Assembly: GCF_002093745.1 (NCBI RefSeq)
Contig: NZ_MTSB01000036.1
Coordinates: 1 to 14,970, forward strand
DNA length: 14,970 nt
Origin: Pseudomonas graminis
GTDB taxonomy: Bacteria > Pseudomonadota > Gammaproteobacteria > Pseudomonadales > Pseudomonadaceae
Direction: 5' to 3'
In this document: one piece after another, positions 7,919-14,584 of the stretch
Layout: the number at the start of each line of letters is the position of its first letter
Position numbering within the stretch: the stretch's first letter is position 1
Translations under genes and position numbers: made by a program
Notes under the pieces: generated by a model
What the model saw: the letters and a program-made list of their open reading frames with translations, nothing else
What the model was told of the DNA's origin: nothing
Database searches by the model: none

Positions 7919-8132
7919 GACTACCTCGATAGCTGATTCAGAAAAGGGTCTGACAGGGTTTCGAGGGGTGACACTGTGGATCGTTCGATTCAGTTGCTGA
8001 GCGGTGGTGAGGGTGAGTCTGTTGGAGACGCGATGTTCGCGAAGGGGCCGTACAGTCCATGAAGATGCATCGACTGGAACACCGTCTTCGCGAACAAGTT
8101 CGCTCCTACAACTACAGCTATGCGGTGAGAAG
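7919..8132. other. Intergenic region between tyrB and the small Pro/Gln-rich gene
   Basis: Both flanking genes are on the minus strand. This gap contains one REPIN (8020-8110) that starts 23 bases after the tyrB stop, and then about 100 bases that must hold the promoter of the small gene. I see no strong -35/-10 pair there. There is no separate intrinsic terminator for tyrB, so the REPIN hairpin may fill that role. Confidence 0.6.
8020..8110. repeat. REPIN with one decayed arm
   Basis: The right arm (8086-8110) is a complete REP: read on the minus strand it has head TGTAGGA, stem GCGAAC-TT-GTTCGC and tail GAAG. The left arm (8020-8044) keeps the ends TGT.GGAG and GTTCGCGAAG, but the inner half-stem has changed, so it no longer folds on itself. 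The spacer resembles that of the REPINs at 43-134 and 246-337 (GGCCG.TACAG near the left arm, TCG..TGGAACA near the right), which points to one family. Confidence 0.75.
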
Positions 8133-9329
8133 TTAGAGCACCTTCTTGATCGCGTCACACACTGCATCAATGTTTTTCTGATTCAGCGCCGCCACGCAGA
8201 TACGTCCGGTATCGAGGGCGTAGATGCCGAATTCGCTGCGCAGGCGCTGGGCCTGTGCGGCGGTCAGGCCGGAGTAGGAGAACATACCGCACTGACGGCC
8301 GACAAAGCTGAAGTCCTGACCGGCCGGGTTATCAGCCAGGCGTTCGACCATCGCCTGACGCATGCCCTGAATGCGCACGCGCATTTCGCCCAGTTCTTCT
8401 TCCCACAGAGTGCGCAGTGCCGGGTCGTTGAGGACGGCGGCGGAAATGATCGCGCCGTGGGTGGGCGGGTTGGAGTAGTTGGTGCGGATCACGCGCTTGA
8501 CCTGCGACAGGACGCGGGCGGTTTCTTCCTTCGATTCGGTGATGATCGACAGCGCACCGACGCGCTCGCCATACAACGACAGCGATTTGGAGAACGAGCT
8601 GGAGGCGAAGAAGGTCAGGCCCGACTCGGCGAACAGGCGCACCGCGAGGGCGTCTTCCTGAATGCCTTGGCCGAAGCCTTGATAAGCCATGTCCAGAAAC
8701 GGCACGTGACCTTTGGCCTTGACCACTTCCAGCACCTTTTTCCAATCGTCCAGGCTCAGGTCGACGCCGGTCGGGTTATGGCAGCAGGCGTGCAGGACGA
8801 CCACCGAGTGGTTCGGCAGGTTCTGCAGGTCTTCGAGCATGCCGGCGCGGTTCACATCGTGCGTCGCGGCGTCGTAGTAGCGATAATTCTGCACCGGGAA
8901 ACCGGCGGTTTCGAACAGCGCGCGGTGGTTTTCCCAGCTGGGGTCGCTGATGGCCACAACGGCGTTGGGCAGCAGTTGCTTGAGGAAGTCGGCACCGATC
9001 TTCAAGGCGCCTGTGCCGCCGACCGATTGAGTGGTCAGTACGCGGCCCGACGCGATCAGCGGCGAGTCAGCGCCCAGCAGCAGCTTCTGCACGGCCTGGT
9101 CGTAGGCGGCAATGCCGTCGATTGGCAGGTAGCCGCGCGGTGCATGTTGGGCCACGCGGATTTTTTCGGCTTCAGCCACGGCACGCAGCAGGGGAATGCG
9201 CCCGTCTTCATCACAGTAGACGCCCACGCCAAGGTTGACCTTGGTGGTGCGGGTGTCGGCGTTGAATGCTTCGTTGATACCCAGGATCGGATCGCGGGGT
9301 GCCATTTCGACAGCGGAGAACAGGCTCAT
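8133..9329 (-). CDS. tyrB: Aromatic amino acid / aspartate aminotransferase
   Basis: 398-residue class I PLP-dependent aminotransferase, the usual length for the AspC/TyrB group. It exchanges the amino group between aromatic amino acids (or aspartate) and 2-oxoglutarate, in the last step of Tyr/Phe synthesis or their breakdown. Visible active-site features are the PLP lysine K248 in SFSKSLSLYGERVG, the stacking tryptophan W132 in DPSWENH, N185 in HNPTG, D213 and Y216 in FLDMAYQGF, and the substrate-carboxylate arginine R376 in DTGRICVAAL. The N-terminal MAPRDPILGINEAF is typical of this branch. The ATG at 9329 fits family length, though the ribosome-binding site is weak. Sequence alone does not settle aromatic versus aspartate preference. 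In some Pseudomonas the equivalent gene is called phhC. It is a single gene, divergent from uvrB. Confidence 0.9.
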   Translation of the reverse strand: MSLFSAVEMAPRDPILGINEAFNADTRTTKVNLGVGVYCDEDGRIPLLRAVAEAEKIRVAQHAPRGYLPIDGIAAYDQAVQKLLLGADSPLIASGRVLTTQSVGGTGALKIGADFLKQLLPNAVVAISDPSWENHRALFETAGFPVQNYRYYDAATHDVNRAGMLEDLQNLPNHSVVVLHACCHNPTGVDLSLDDWKKVLEVVKAKGHVPFLDMAYQGFGQGIQEDALAVRLFAESGLTFFASSSFSKSLSLYGERVGALSIITESKEETARVLSQVKRVIRTNYSNPPTHGAIISAAVLNDPALRTLWEEELGEMRVRIQGMRQAMVERLADNPAGQDFSFVGRQCGMFSYSGLTAAQAQRLRSEFGIYALDTGRICVAALNQKNIDAVCDAIKKVL

Positions 9330-9482
9330 TGTGCGGCGGCTCTTGATGAAGAGTGGGAGGGAAATGCCCCGCTGCGGCTGAATGCGCCAAAGCGGTGCAA
9401 AAACAGGGCTAGTATAGAGAGCATCCTTTCGACGGGCGACAGGGCGGGGCGGGTTTTTTCGAGGTTTTTGCGCATATTTGTA

Positions 9483-9494
9483 GAACGTTCGTTC
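9483..9494. promoter_or_regulatory. Possible operator: GAACG-TT-CGTTC dyad
   Basis: Two 5-base inverted halves are separated by TT. The shape is like operators of TetR-family repressors, but no regulator gene lies nearby and so short a dyad can occur by chance. It sits 234 bases before uvrB and 153 bases before the tyrB start. Confidence 0.3.
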
Positions 9495-9540
9495 CGTTAA
9501 AACCTCAATGCTTTAAGTGGATGCCTTGAAAGGCCGATAT

Positions 9541-9561
9541 ATGACTCCATCTATGAGTCAT
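9541..9561. promoter_or_regulatory. Inverted repeat ATGACTC / GAGTCAT upstream of uvrB
   Basis: Perfect 7-base arms (9541-9547 and 9555-9561) flank a 7-base CATCTAT loop. It lies just downstream of a possible TTGAAA -35, so it could be a protein site at the uvrB promoter or a leader hairpin. No known factor is recognised. Confidence 0.35.
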
Positions 9562-9717
9562 CACTTCAAAACATCGCACGTCTGCTCCTTGGCGGGGGCT
9601 GTCGTCGGCGGTGCTTTCGCCATTGCGCCAGGCAGGCAGGGGCGAACCCTTTACGCGGTGACGTCGCACGCGGATTCATGCAGGCGACGCACACGCGAAT
9701 CAATCAAGAGGTAGGTT

Positions 9718-11733
9718 ATGTCCGAGTTCCAGCTCGTCACCCGTTTTGAGCCAGCCGGCGATCAGCCCGAGGCCATTCGCCAACTGGTCGAAGGGATCGA
9801 CGCCGGGCTCGCGCACCAGACCTTGCTGGGGGTGACCGGCTCGGGCAAGACGTTCAGCATTGCCAACGTCATTTCCCAGATCAAGCGTCCGACGCTGGTG
9901 CTGGCGCCGAACAAGACCCTGGCGGCGCAGTTGTACGGCGAATTCAAGGCGTTCTTCCCGAACAACGCCGTGGAATACTTCGTTTCCTACTACGACTACT
10001 ATCAGCCTGAAGCCTACGTGCCGTCGTCGGACACCTTCATCGAGAAGGACGCGTCGATCAACGACCACATCGAGCAGATGCGTCTGTCTGCGACCAAGGC
10101 ATTGCTGGAGCGCAAGGACGCGATCATCGTCACCACGGTGTCGTGCATTTATGGCCTGGGCAGCCCGGAAACCTATCTGCGCATGGTGCTGCACGTCGAT
10201 CGTGGCGACAAGCTTGACCAGCGCGCCTTGCTGCGGCGTCTGGCCGACCTGCAATACACCCGCAATGACATGGACTTTGCCCGCGCGACCTTCCGGGTGC
10301 GTGGCGATGTGATTGACATCTACCCGGCCGAATCCGATCTGGAAGCGATCCGTATCGAACTGTTCGATGATGAAGTCGAAAGCCTGTCGGCGTTCGACCC
10401 GTTGACTGGCGAAGTGATTCGCAAGCTGCCGCGCTTTACCTTCTACCCCAAGAGCCACTACGTCACGCCGCGCGAGACGCTGGTCGAGGCGATGGAAAAC
10501 ATCAAGGTCGAGCTGCAGGAGCGTCTGGAGTACCTGCGCAGCCAGAACAAGCTGGTGGAAGCGCAGCGTCTTGAGCAGCGCACCCGTTTCGACCTGGAAA
10601 TGATGCTGGAGCTGGGTTACTGCAACGGCATCGAAAACTACTCGCGCTACCTGTCGGGCCGTCCGTCCGGTGCGCCGCCGCCGACCTTGTTCGACTACCT
10701 GCCAGCCGACGCCTTGCTGGTGATCGACGAGTCCCACGTCAGCGTGCCGCAGGTCGGCGCGATGTACAAAGGCGACCGCTCCCGCAAGGAAACCCTGGTC
10801 GAGTACGGGTTTCGGCTGCCGTCGGCGCTGGATAACCGGCCCATGCGCTTTGACGAGTGGGAAGCGATCAGCCCGCAGACCATTTTTGTCTCGGCAACGC
10901 CGGGCAATTACGAGGCGGAACACGCCGGTCGGGTTGTTGAGCAGGTGGTGCGGCCAACCGGTCTGGTGGACCCGCAGATCGAAATCCGTCCGGCGCTGAC
11001 TCAGGTCGACGACCTGCTGTCGGAAATCCACAAACGTGCGGCGCTGGAAGAACGGGTACTGGTCACTACGTTGACCAAGCGCATGTCCGAAGACTTGACC
11101 GATTACCTGAGCGACCACGGCGTGCGGGTGCGTTACCTGCACTCGGACATCGACACGGTAGAGCGGGTGGAGATCATTCGCGACCTGCGTCTGGGTACGT
11201 TTGACGTGCTGGTCGGCATCAACTTGCTGCGTGAAGGCCTGGACATGCCGGAAGTGTCGCTGGTGGCGATTCTCGACGCGGATAAGGAAGGCTTTCTGCG
11301 ATCTGACCGCTCGCTGATCCAGACCATCGGCCGGGCGGCGCGTAACCTCAACGGTCGGGCGATTCTGTACGCCGACCGCATCACCGGTTCGATGGAGCGC
11401 GCCATCGGCGAAACCGAGCGGCGTCGCGAGAAGCAGCTTGCGTTCAACCTGGAACATGGCATCACGCCTAAAGGGGTCTTCAAGGACGTCGCCGACATCA
11501 TGGAAGGCGCCACCGTACCGGGTTCTCGCAGCAAAAAGCGCAAGGGCATGGCCAAGGCCGCCGAAGAAAACGCCCGCTACGAAAACGAACTGCGTTCGCC
11601 GAGCGAAATCAACAAGCGCATTCGCCAACTGGAAGAAAAAATGTACCAACTGGCCCGCGATCTGGAATTCGAAGCCGCTGCACAGATGCGCGACGAAATC
11701 GGCAAACTGCGTGAACGGTTGCTGGCGGTTTGA
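9718..11733 (+). CDS. uvrB: Excinuclease ABC subunit B (nucleotide excision repair)
   Basis: 671-residue UvrB, full length for the family. With UvrA it finds bulky DNA lesions, then holds the strand for incision by UvrC. Visible parts are Walker A GVTGSGKT (38-45), the beta-hairpin region rich in tyrosine ([16 protein letters not shown], about 92-107) that inserts between strands, the helicase motif DESH (337-340), the later helicase motifs near [14 protein letters not shown] and [10 protein letters not shown], the arginine-rich QTIGRAARN, and the C-terminal UVR domain (about 630-671, [17 protein letters not shown]) that binds UvrC. The ATG at 9718 follows AGAGGTAGGTT, a strong ribosome-binding site. 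It is a monocistronic-looking gene between tyrB and gltX. No LexA box was seen upstream. Confidence 0.98.
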   Translation: MSEFQLVTRFEPAGDQPEAIRQLVEGIDAGLAHQTLLGVTGSGKTFSIANVISQIKRPTLVLAPNKTLAAQLYGEFKAFFPNNAVEYFVSYYDYYQPEAYVPSSDTFIEKDASINDHIEQMRLSATKALLERKDAIIVTTVSCIYGLGSPETYLRMVLHVDRGDKLDQRALLRRLADLQYTRNDMDFARATFRVRGDVIDIYPAESDLEAIRIELFDDEVESLSAFDPLTGEVIRKLPRFTFYPKSHYVTPRETLVEAMENIKVELQERLEYLRSQNKLVEAQRLEQRTRFDLEMMLELGYCNGIENYSRYLSGRPSGAPPPTLFDYLPADALLVIDESHVSVPQVGAMYKGDRSRKETLVEYGFRLPSALDNRPMRFDEWEAISPQTIFVSATPGNYEAEHAGRVVEQVVRPTGLVDPQIEIRPALTQVDDLLSEIHKRAALEERVLVTTLTKRMSEDLTDYLSDHGVRVRYLHSDIDTVERVEIIRDLRLGTFDVLVGINLLREGLDMPEVSLVAILDADKEGFLRSDRSLIQTIGRAARNLNGRAILYADRITGSMERAIGETERRREKQLAFNLEHGITPKGVFKDVADIMEGATVPGSRSKKRKGMAKAAEENARYENELRSPSEINKRIRQLEEKMYQLARDLEFEAAAQMRDEIGKLRERLLAV

Positions 11734-11767
11734 TCCGCTGGTGATTATCAGGCCGAGTGCTCTGTGG

Positions 11768-11813
11768 TTTTGCTGCCGGTTCCCGGCAGTTCGCGGACAA
11801 GTCCGCTCCCACA
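11768..11813. repeat. REP block A: hairpin plus right REP arm
   Basis: The perfect stem CTGCCGG-TTC-CCGGCAG (11773-11789) is followed at 11790-11813 by a REP in reverse orientation: tail TTC, stem GCGGAC-AA-GTCCGC, head TCCCACA. It shares the hairpin with block D at 12021-12037. Confidence 0.75.
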
Positions 11814-11819
11814 GATTCC

Positions 11820-12013
11820 GTTTTACTGCTGGTTCCCTGCAGTTCGCGGACACCTGTGGGAGATCGCGGACACTGTGGGGGTGGACTTGTCCACGAAGAC
11901 GTTCTAAATATGCAATGGTTTTGCTGCTGGTTCCCTGCAGTTCGCGGACACTGTGGGAGATCGCGGACACTGTGGGAGTGGACTTGTCCACGAAGACGTT
12001 CTAAATATGCAAT
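11820..12013. repeat. Two tandem 97/98-base REP-containing blocks (B and C)
   Basis: Block B (11820-11917) and block C (11918-about 12013) are direct repeats offset by 98 bases at their left and 97 at their right because of one extra C in B. Each has a CTGCTGG-TTC-CCTGCAG near-palindrome, two nested copies of a 19-20 base unit (TCGCGGACACTGTGGGAGA in C at 11942 and 11961; B at 11844 and 11864), a full REP arm with stem GTGGAC-TT-GTCCAC (11874-11897, 11971-11994), and the shared tail GACGTTCTAAATATGCAATG. Confidence 0.85.
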
Positions 12014-12063
12014 GGTTTTGCTGCCGGTTCCCGGCAGTTCGCGGACAAGCGAAGACGTTCTAT
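12014..12063. repeat. REP block D, internally deleted
   Basis: It begins like the other blocks with the perfect CTGCCGG-TTC-CCGGCAG hairpin (12021-12037) and TTCGCGGACAA. It then jumps straight to GCGAAGACGTTCTATGG, so the middle with the REP stem is missing. The join suggests deletion between two REP half-sites. Confidence 0.7.
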
Positions 12064-12149
12064 GGAAACGATCACATCACCCGCGCTGGAGCCGCAGGCC
12101 CCCGGCCTGTTAACATTCCGCGCTTGATCGACCTACTCCGGGATTTTCC

Positions 12150-13631
12150 ATGACCACCGTTCGTACCCGCATCGCGCCATCGCCCACGGGTGACCCTCAC
12201 GTCGGCACGGCCTACATCGCGCTGTTCAACTATTGCTTTGCCAAACAGCACGGCGGCGAGTTCATTCTGCGCATTGAAGACACCGATCAGTTGCGCTCGA
12301 CCCGCGAGTCCGAACAGCAGATCTTCGACGCACTCCGCTGGCTGGGCATCGAATGGAGCGAAGGCCCGGATGTAGGCGGTCCGCACGGTCCGTACCGGCA
12401 GAGCGAGCGGGGCGATATCTACCAGAAATACGCGCAGCAACTGGTCGAACTGGGCCATGCTTTCCCGTGCTTCTGCACCGCCGAAGAACTCGACGCGATG
12501 CGCGCCGAGCAACAGGCCAAAGGCGAAACCCCGCGTTACGACGGCCGGGCGTTGCTGCTTTCGAAAGAAGAGGTCCAGCGCCGTCTGGACGCTGGCGAGC
12601 CGCACGTGATCCGCATGAAAGTGCCGACCGAAGGTGTCTGCGTGGTGCCGGACATGCTGCGTGGCGAAGTCGAAATCCCATGGGACCGCATGGACATGCA
12701 GGTCCTGATGAAAACCGACGGGCTGCCGACCTATTTCCTGGCCAACGTGGTCGATGATCACCTGATGGGCATCACTCACGTACTGCGGGGCGAAGAATGG
12801 CTGCCCTCGGCACCGAAACTGATCCTGCTTTACGAATACTTCGGCTGGGACAAGCCGCAGCTGTGCTACATGCCGCTGCTGCGTAACCCGGACAAGAGCA
12901 AGCTGTCCAAGCGCAAGAACCCGACCTCGGTGACCTTCTACGAGCGCATGGGCTTCATGCCTGAAGCGATGCTCAACTACCTGGGCCGCATGGGCTGGTC
13001 GATGCCGGACGAGCGCGAGAAGTTCTCGCTGCAGGAAATGGTCGACAACTTCGACCTGTCCCGCGTCTCGCTGGGCGGGCCGATCTTCGACATCGAGAAA
13101 CTGTCCTGGCTCAATGGTCAGTGGTTGCGTGATCTGCCGGTCGAGGAATTTGCCAGCCGGTTGAAAACGTGGGCACTGAACCCCGACTACATGATGAAGA
13201 TCGCACCGCACGTGCAGGGCAGGGTAGAGACCTTCAGTCAGGTCGCGCCGCTGGCAGGCTTCTTCTTCGCAGGCGGCGTCACGCCGGACGTGAAGCTGTT
13301 CGAGCACAAGAAGCTGTCGCCGGAGCAGGTTCGCCAGGTCATGCAGTTGATCCTGTGGAAACTGGAATCGCTGCGTCAGTGGGAGAAAGAGCGGATCATG
13401 GGCTGCATTCAGGCTGTGGTCGAGCATCTGGAACTCAAGCTGCGGGATGCGATGCCGTTAATGTTCGCGGCGATTACCGGTCAGGCCAATTCGGTGTCGG
13501 TCACCGATGCGATGGAAATCCTCGGGCCTGACCTGACTCGTTTCCGCCTGCGCCAGGCCCTCGATTTGCTGGGCGGCGTCTCGAAGAAAGAAAACAAGGA
13601 ATGGGAAAAGCTTCTGGGTGCTATCGCCTGA
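12150..13631 (+). CDS. gltX: Glutamyl-tRNA synthetase
   Basis: 493-residue class I aminoacyl-tRNA synthetase that joins glutamate to tRNA-Glu in the cytoplasm. The N-terminal Rossmann fold carries [12 protein letters not shown] (residues 9-20), the HIGH-type signature. The KMSKS-type loop is KLSKR (251-255) in [11 protein letters not shown]. The C-terminal third is the helical anticodon-binding domain. The insert that binds zinc in the E. coli enzyme starts CFC (C107, C109) here, but the later ligand positions read A134 and L136, so this enzyme probably lacks the zinc site. The ATG at 12150 fits family length and follows GGGA at six bases, a weak ribosome-binding site. It lies 147 bases upstream of the tRNA operon that includes its own substrate, tRNA-Glu. 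Confidence 0.98.
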   Translation: MTTVRTRIAPSPTGDPHVGTAYIALFNYCFAKQHGGEFILRIEDTDQLRSTRESEQQIFDALRWLGIEWSEGPDVGGPHGPYRQSERGDIYQKYAQQLVELGHAFPCFCTAEELDAMRAEQQAKGETPRYDGRALLLSKEEVQRRLDAGEPHVIRMKVPTEGVCVVPDMLRGEVEIPWDRMDMQVLMKTDGLPTYFLANVVDDHLMGITHVLRGEEWLPSAPKLILLYEYFGWDKPQLCYMPLLRNPDKSKLSKRKNPTSVTFYERMGFMPEAMLNYLGRMGWSMPDEREKFSLQEMVDNFDLSRVSLGGPIFDIEKLSWLNGQWLRDLPVEEFASRLKTWALNPDYMMKIAPHVQGRVETFSQVAPLAGFFFAGGVTPDVKLFEHKKLSPEQVRQVMQLILWKLESLRQWEKERIMGCIQAVVEHLELKLRDAMPLMFAAITGQANSVSVTDAMEILGPDLTRFRLRQALDLLGGVSKKENKEWEKLLGAIA

Positions 13632-13654
13632 GGCCGTCCCGCAAGCATGAGTCG

Positions 13655-13674
13655 CCCCCGGTTTTCCGGGGGTT
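13655..13674 (+). terminator. Hairpin after gltX, probable terminator
   Basis: A perfect 7-base-pair stem CCCCCGG-TTTT-CCGGGGG lies 24 bases after the gltX stop. Only two T bases follow before GAAAGG, so it is not a classic T-tract terminator. Its position between gltX and the tRNA promoter supports an end-of-transcript role. Confidence 0.5.
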
Positions 13675-13700
13675 GAAAGGTAAGTGGTTGTATTACCGAC

Positions 13701-13770
13701 AAAAAACTTTGGAAGTTGTTAAAAATAAATTTGACACCCCTGCGACTCACGCTTAATATGCGCCCCGTCC
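13701..13770 (+). promoter_or_regulatory. Strong stable-RNA promoter of the tRNA operon
   Basis: TTGACA (13731-13736), a spacer of exactly 17 bases, then TAATAT (13754-13759). Upstream, 13701-13730 is 25/30 A or T with A-tracts, like an UP element that binds the alpha subunit of RNA polymerase. Downstream, GCGCCCCGTCC (13760-13770) is a GC-rich discriminator, the feature that makes stable-RNA promoters sensitive to ppGpp (stringent control). Transcription should start about 12 bases before the first tRNA. Confidence 0.88.
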
Positions 13771-13778
13771 ACTGATGT

Positions 13779-13854
13779 GGGGCTTTAGCTCAGCTGGGAG
13801 AGCGCCTGCATGGCATGCAGGAGGTCAGCGGTTCGATCCCGCTAAGCTCCACCA
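13779..13854 (+). tRNA. tRNA-Ala (anticodon GGC), copy 1
   Basis: 76 bases with encoded CCA. The acceptor stem GGGGCTT/AAGCTCC includes the G3-U70 pair that identifies alanine tRNA. The anticodon arm is CCTGC-ATGGCAT-GCAGG, giving anticodon GGC (reads GCC and GCU). The T arm AGCGG-TTCGATC-CCGCT is intact. It is the first gene of the tRNA operon. Confidence 0.97.
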
Positions 13855-13861
13855 AATTCAG

Positions 13862-13924
13862 CGTTTCAGAACACAGCTACACTGTTCTGAAGCGATGCGA
13901 GAAAACCGGATCCAGCGACCGGTT
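13862..13924 (+). other. Two hairpins in the Ala1-Glu1 tRNA spacer
   Basis: Stem 1 pairs 13862-13873 with 13883-13894 (12 pairs, one G-T, 9-base loop). Stem 2 pairs AACCGG (13904-13909) with CCGGTT (13919-13924). In a polycistronic tRNA precursor such stems are likely nuclease-processing landmarks, which is inference. Confidence 0.6.
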
Positions 13925-13943
13925 ATCCGCAGAAGAAGGTTGT

Positions 13944-14019
13944 GTCCCCTTCGTCTAGTGGCCTAGGACACCGCCCTTTCACGGCGGTAACAGGGGTTCG
14001 AGTCCCCTAGGGGACGCCA
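13944..14019 (+). tRNA. tRNA-Glu (anticodon UUC), copy 1
   Basis: 76 bases with encoded CCA. The acceptor stem is GTCCCCT/AGGGGAC. The anticodon arm CCGCC-CTTTCAC-GGCGG gives anticodon UUC, which reads both glutamate codons. The T arm AGGGG-TTCGAGT-CCCCT is complete. It is the substrate of the GltX encoded just upstream. Confidence 0.97.
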
Positions 14020-14071
14020 GTTTCACCGAGTGATACTTGAACGTTGAACTCCGCCGCGAGGCGATAAATCC

Positions 14072-14147
14072 GGGGCTTTAGCTCAGCTGGGAGAGCGCCT
14101 GCATGGCATGCAGGAGGTCAGCGGTTCGATCCCGCTAAGCTCCACCA
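14072..14147 (+). tRNA. tRNA-Ala (anticodon GGC), copy 2
   Basis: Identical over all 76 bases to the copy at 13779-13854. The 52-base spacer before it has a small CGCC-GCGA-GGCG hairpin but no convincing promoter: TTGAAC and GATAAA are present at 13- or 20-base spacing only. It is therefore most likely co-transcribed from the promoter at 13731. Confidence 0.97.
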
Positions 14148-14191
14148 ATTTGCCAGGGCTCACCAAACGGTGATCCTGACTGAAGGTTTGC

Positions 14192-14267
14192 GTCCCCTTC
14201 GTCTAGTGGCCTAGGACACCGCCCTTTCACGGCGGTAACAGGGGTTCGAGTCCCCTAGGGGACGCCA
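14192..14267 (+). tRNA. tRNA-Glu (anticodon UUC), copy 2
   Basis: Identical over all 76 bases to the copy at 13944-14019. The 44-base spacer from Ala copy 2 differs from the 89-base spacer between Ala copy 1 and Glu copy 1, and instead has a short TCACC-AAAC-GGTGA stem. It is the last gene of the operon. Confidence 0.97.
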
Positions 14268-14272
14268 CGATT

Positions 14273-14326
14273 TCCCGCTCTGCGGGACCAAGGGTCATTC
14301 GATTATTGAATGGCCCTTTTGTTTTT
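14273..14326 (+). terminator. Intrinsic terminator of the tRNA operon
   Basis: A first small stem TCCCGC-TCT-GCGGGA (14273-14287) is followed by a 10-base-pair stem (14291-14300 with 14308-14317, one G-T pair, 7-base loop). After it comes a run of T bases broken once by G (to 14326). It starts 6 bases after the last tRNA. This is a strong Rho-independent terminator. Confidence 0.9.
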
Positions 14327-14440
14327 TCAGGATTTGAAAATCCTTCCTTTCTGACTTTATCTTTACCGTCATACGCAAAACCCACCCACTCTCGTGCAAT
14401 GCTCCGCATTGACATGCCTTCCTCTTGATCACTGCCCATA

Positions 14441-14498
14441 AAAGAAAGCGCTTTTTATCGCGATGGCACATACGACGCAGAGTGCGACGTAAGTGACA
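14441..14498. repeat. Repeat delta, copy 1
   Basis: It starts AAAGAAAGCGCTTTTTATCG and ends with a stem-loop around loop GAG: TACG, bulged A, CGCA, GAG, TGCG, A, CGTA (14471-14491). It is a direct repeat of 14846-14903 at an offset of 405 bases. Confidence 0.8.
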
Positions 14499-14509
14499 GG
14501 GCGAAGGAA

Positions 14510-14572
14510 CCCGACGAAGTCGGGCCGGAAACGGAGCTTGGGGCTTGGTTACTTTGGCCCCATCAAAGTAAC
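14510..14572. repeat. Two strong hairpins between repeats
   Basis: CCCGAC-GAA-GTCGGG (14510-14524) and GTTACTTTG-GCCCCAT-CAAAGTAAC (14548-14572) are both perfect stems. Similar GGTTACTT...AAGTAAC stems recur between genes in many Pseudomonas genomes as far as I recall, so this is probably part of a dispersed repeat. Confidence 0.65.
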
Positions 14573-14584
14573 TCGCCGAGGGGC

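Larger units (their letters stand above)
9330..9717. other. Gene-free divergent region between tyrB and uvrB
   Basis: This 388-base gap must contain the promoters of tyrB (minus) and uvrB (plus). On the minus strand TATACT (9416-9411) is a plausible -10 for tyrB, but no good -35 stands 16-18 bases upstream. On the plus strand TTGAAA (9526-9531) could be a -35 for uvrB with a poor -10. Two dyads are visible (9483-9494 and 9541-9561). I found no LexA-type CTG-N10-CAG box, so SOS control of uvrB is not supported here. A short open frame (9517-9714) that runs into the uvrB ribosome-binding site is not convincing. Confidence 0.6.
11734..12149. other. uvrB-gltX intergenic region filled with REP-derived repeats
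   Basis: This 416-base gap has no credible gene. From about 11768 to 12063 it is built from four related blocks containing REP arms and a small hairpin (entries below). The last 85 bases are unique, contain the stem CAGGCC-CCC-GGCCTG (12095-12109), and lead into gltX, which has only a weak GGGA ribosome-binding site at 12140-12143. A convincing gltX promoter was not found; TAACAT (12111-12116) is a weak -10 candidate. Confidence 0.75.

Noticed and set aside
7601..8170. Longer version (189 residues) of the small Pro/Gln-rich gene, starting at 8170
   Set aside because: The extension reads through a REPIN and into the tyrB end, and has no ribosome-binding site, whereas ATG 7918 has a good one.
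9517..9714. Open frame of 65 residues upstream of uvrB (MDALKGRY...), with a short hydrophobic stretch
   Set aside because: No ribosome-binding site at the start, odd composition (Arg-rich end), and it runs into the uvrB ribosome-binding site. It is better explained as chance coding in a GC-rich leader.
9700..11991. Long antisense open frame (763 residues) opposite uvrB
   Set aside because: It mirrors uvrB codon bias and begins inside the REP repeats. It shows no recognisable domain.
11820..12063. Regular repeats that could suggest a CRISPR array
   Set aside because: Repeat spacing, nested 19-base copies and REP palindromes fit tandem duplication. There are no unique spacers of constant length and no cas genes.
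14037..14068. Possible second promoter (TTGAAC, GATAAA) before tRNA-Ala copy 2
   Set aside because: The spacings are 20 or 13 bases, and the -10 candidate ends only 3 bases before the tRNA, leaving no room for a start site.
13944..14267. tRNA-Glu 3' ends as possible integration sites of a genomic island
   Set aside because: No integrase gene follows within the window, and no extra copy of the tRNA 3' end was seen beyond the two complete genes.
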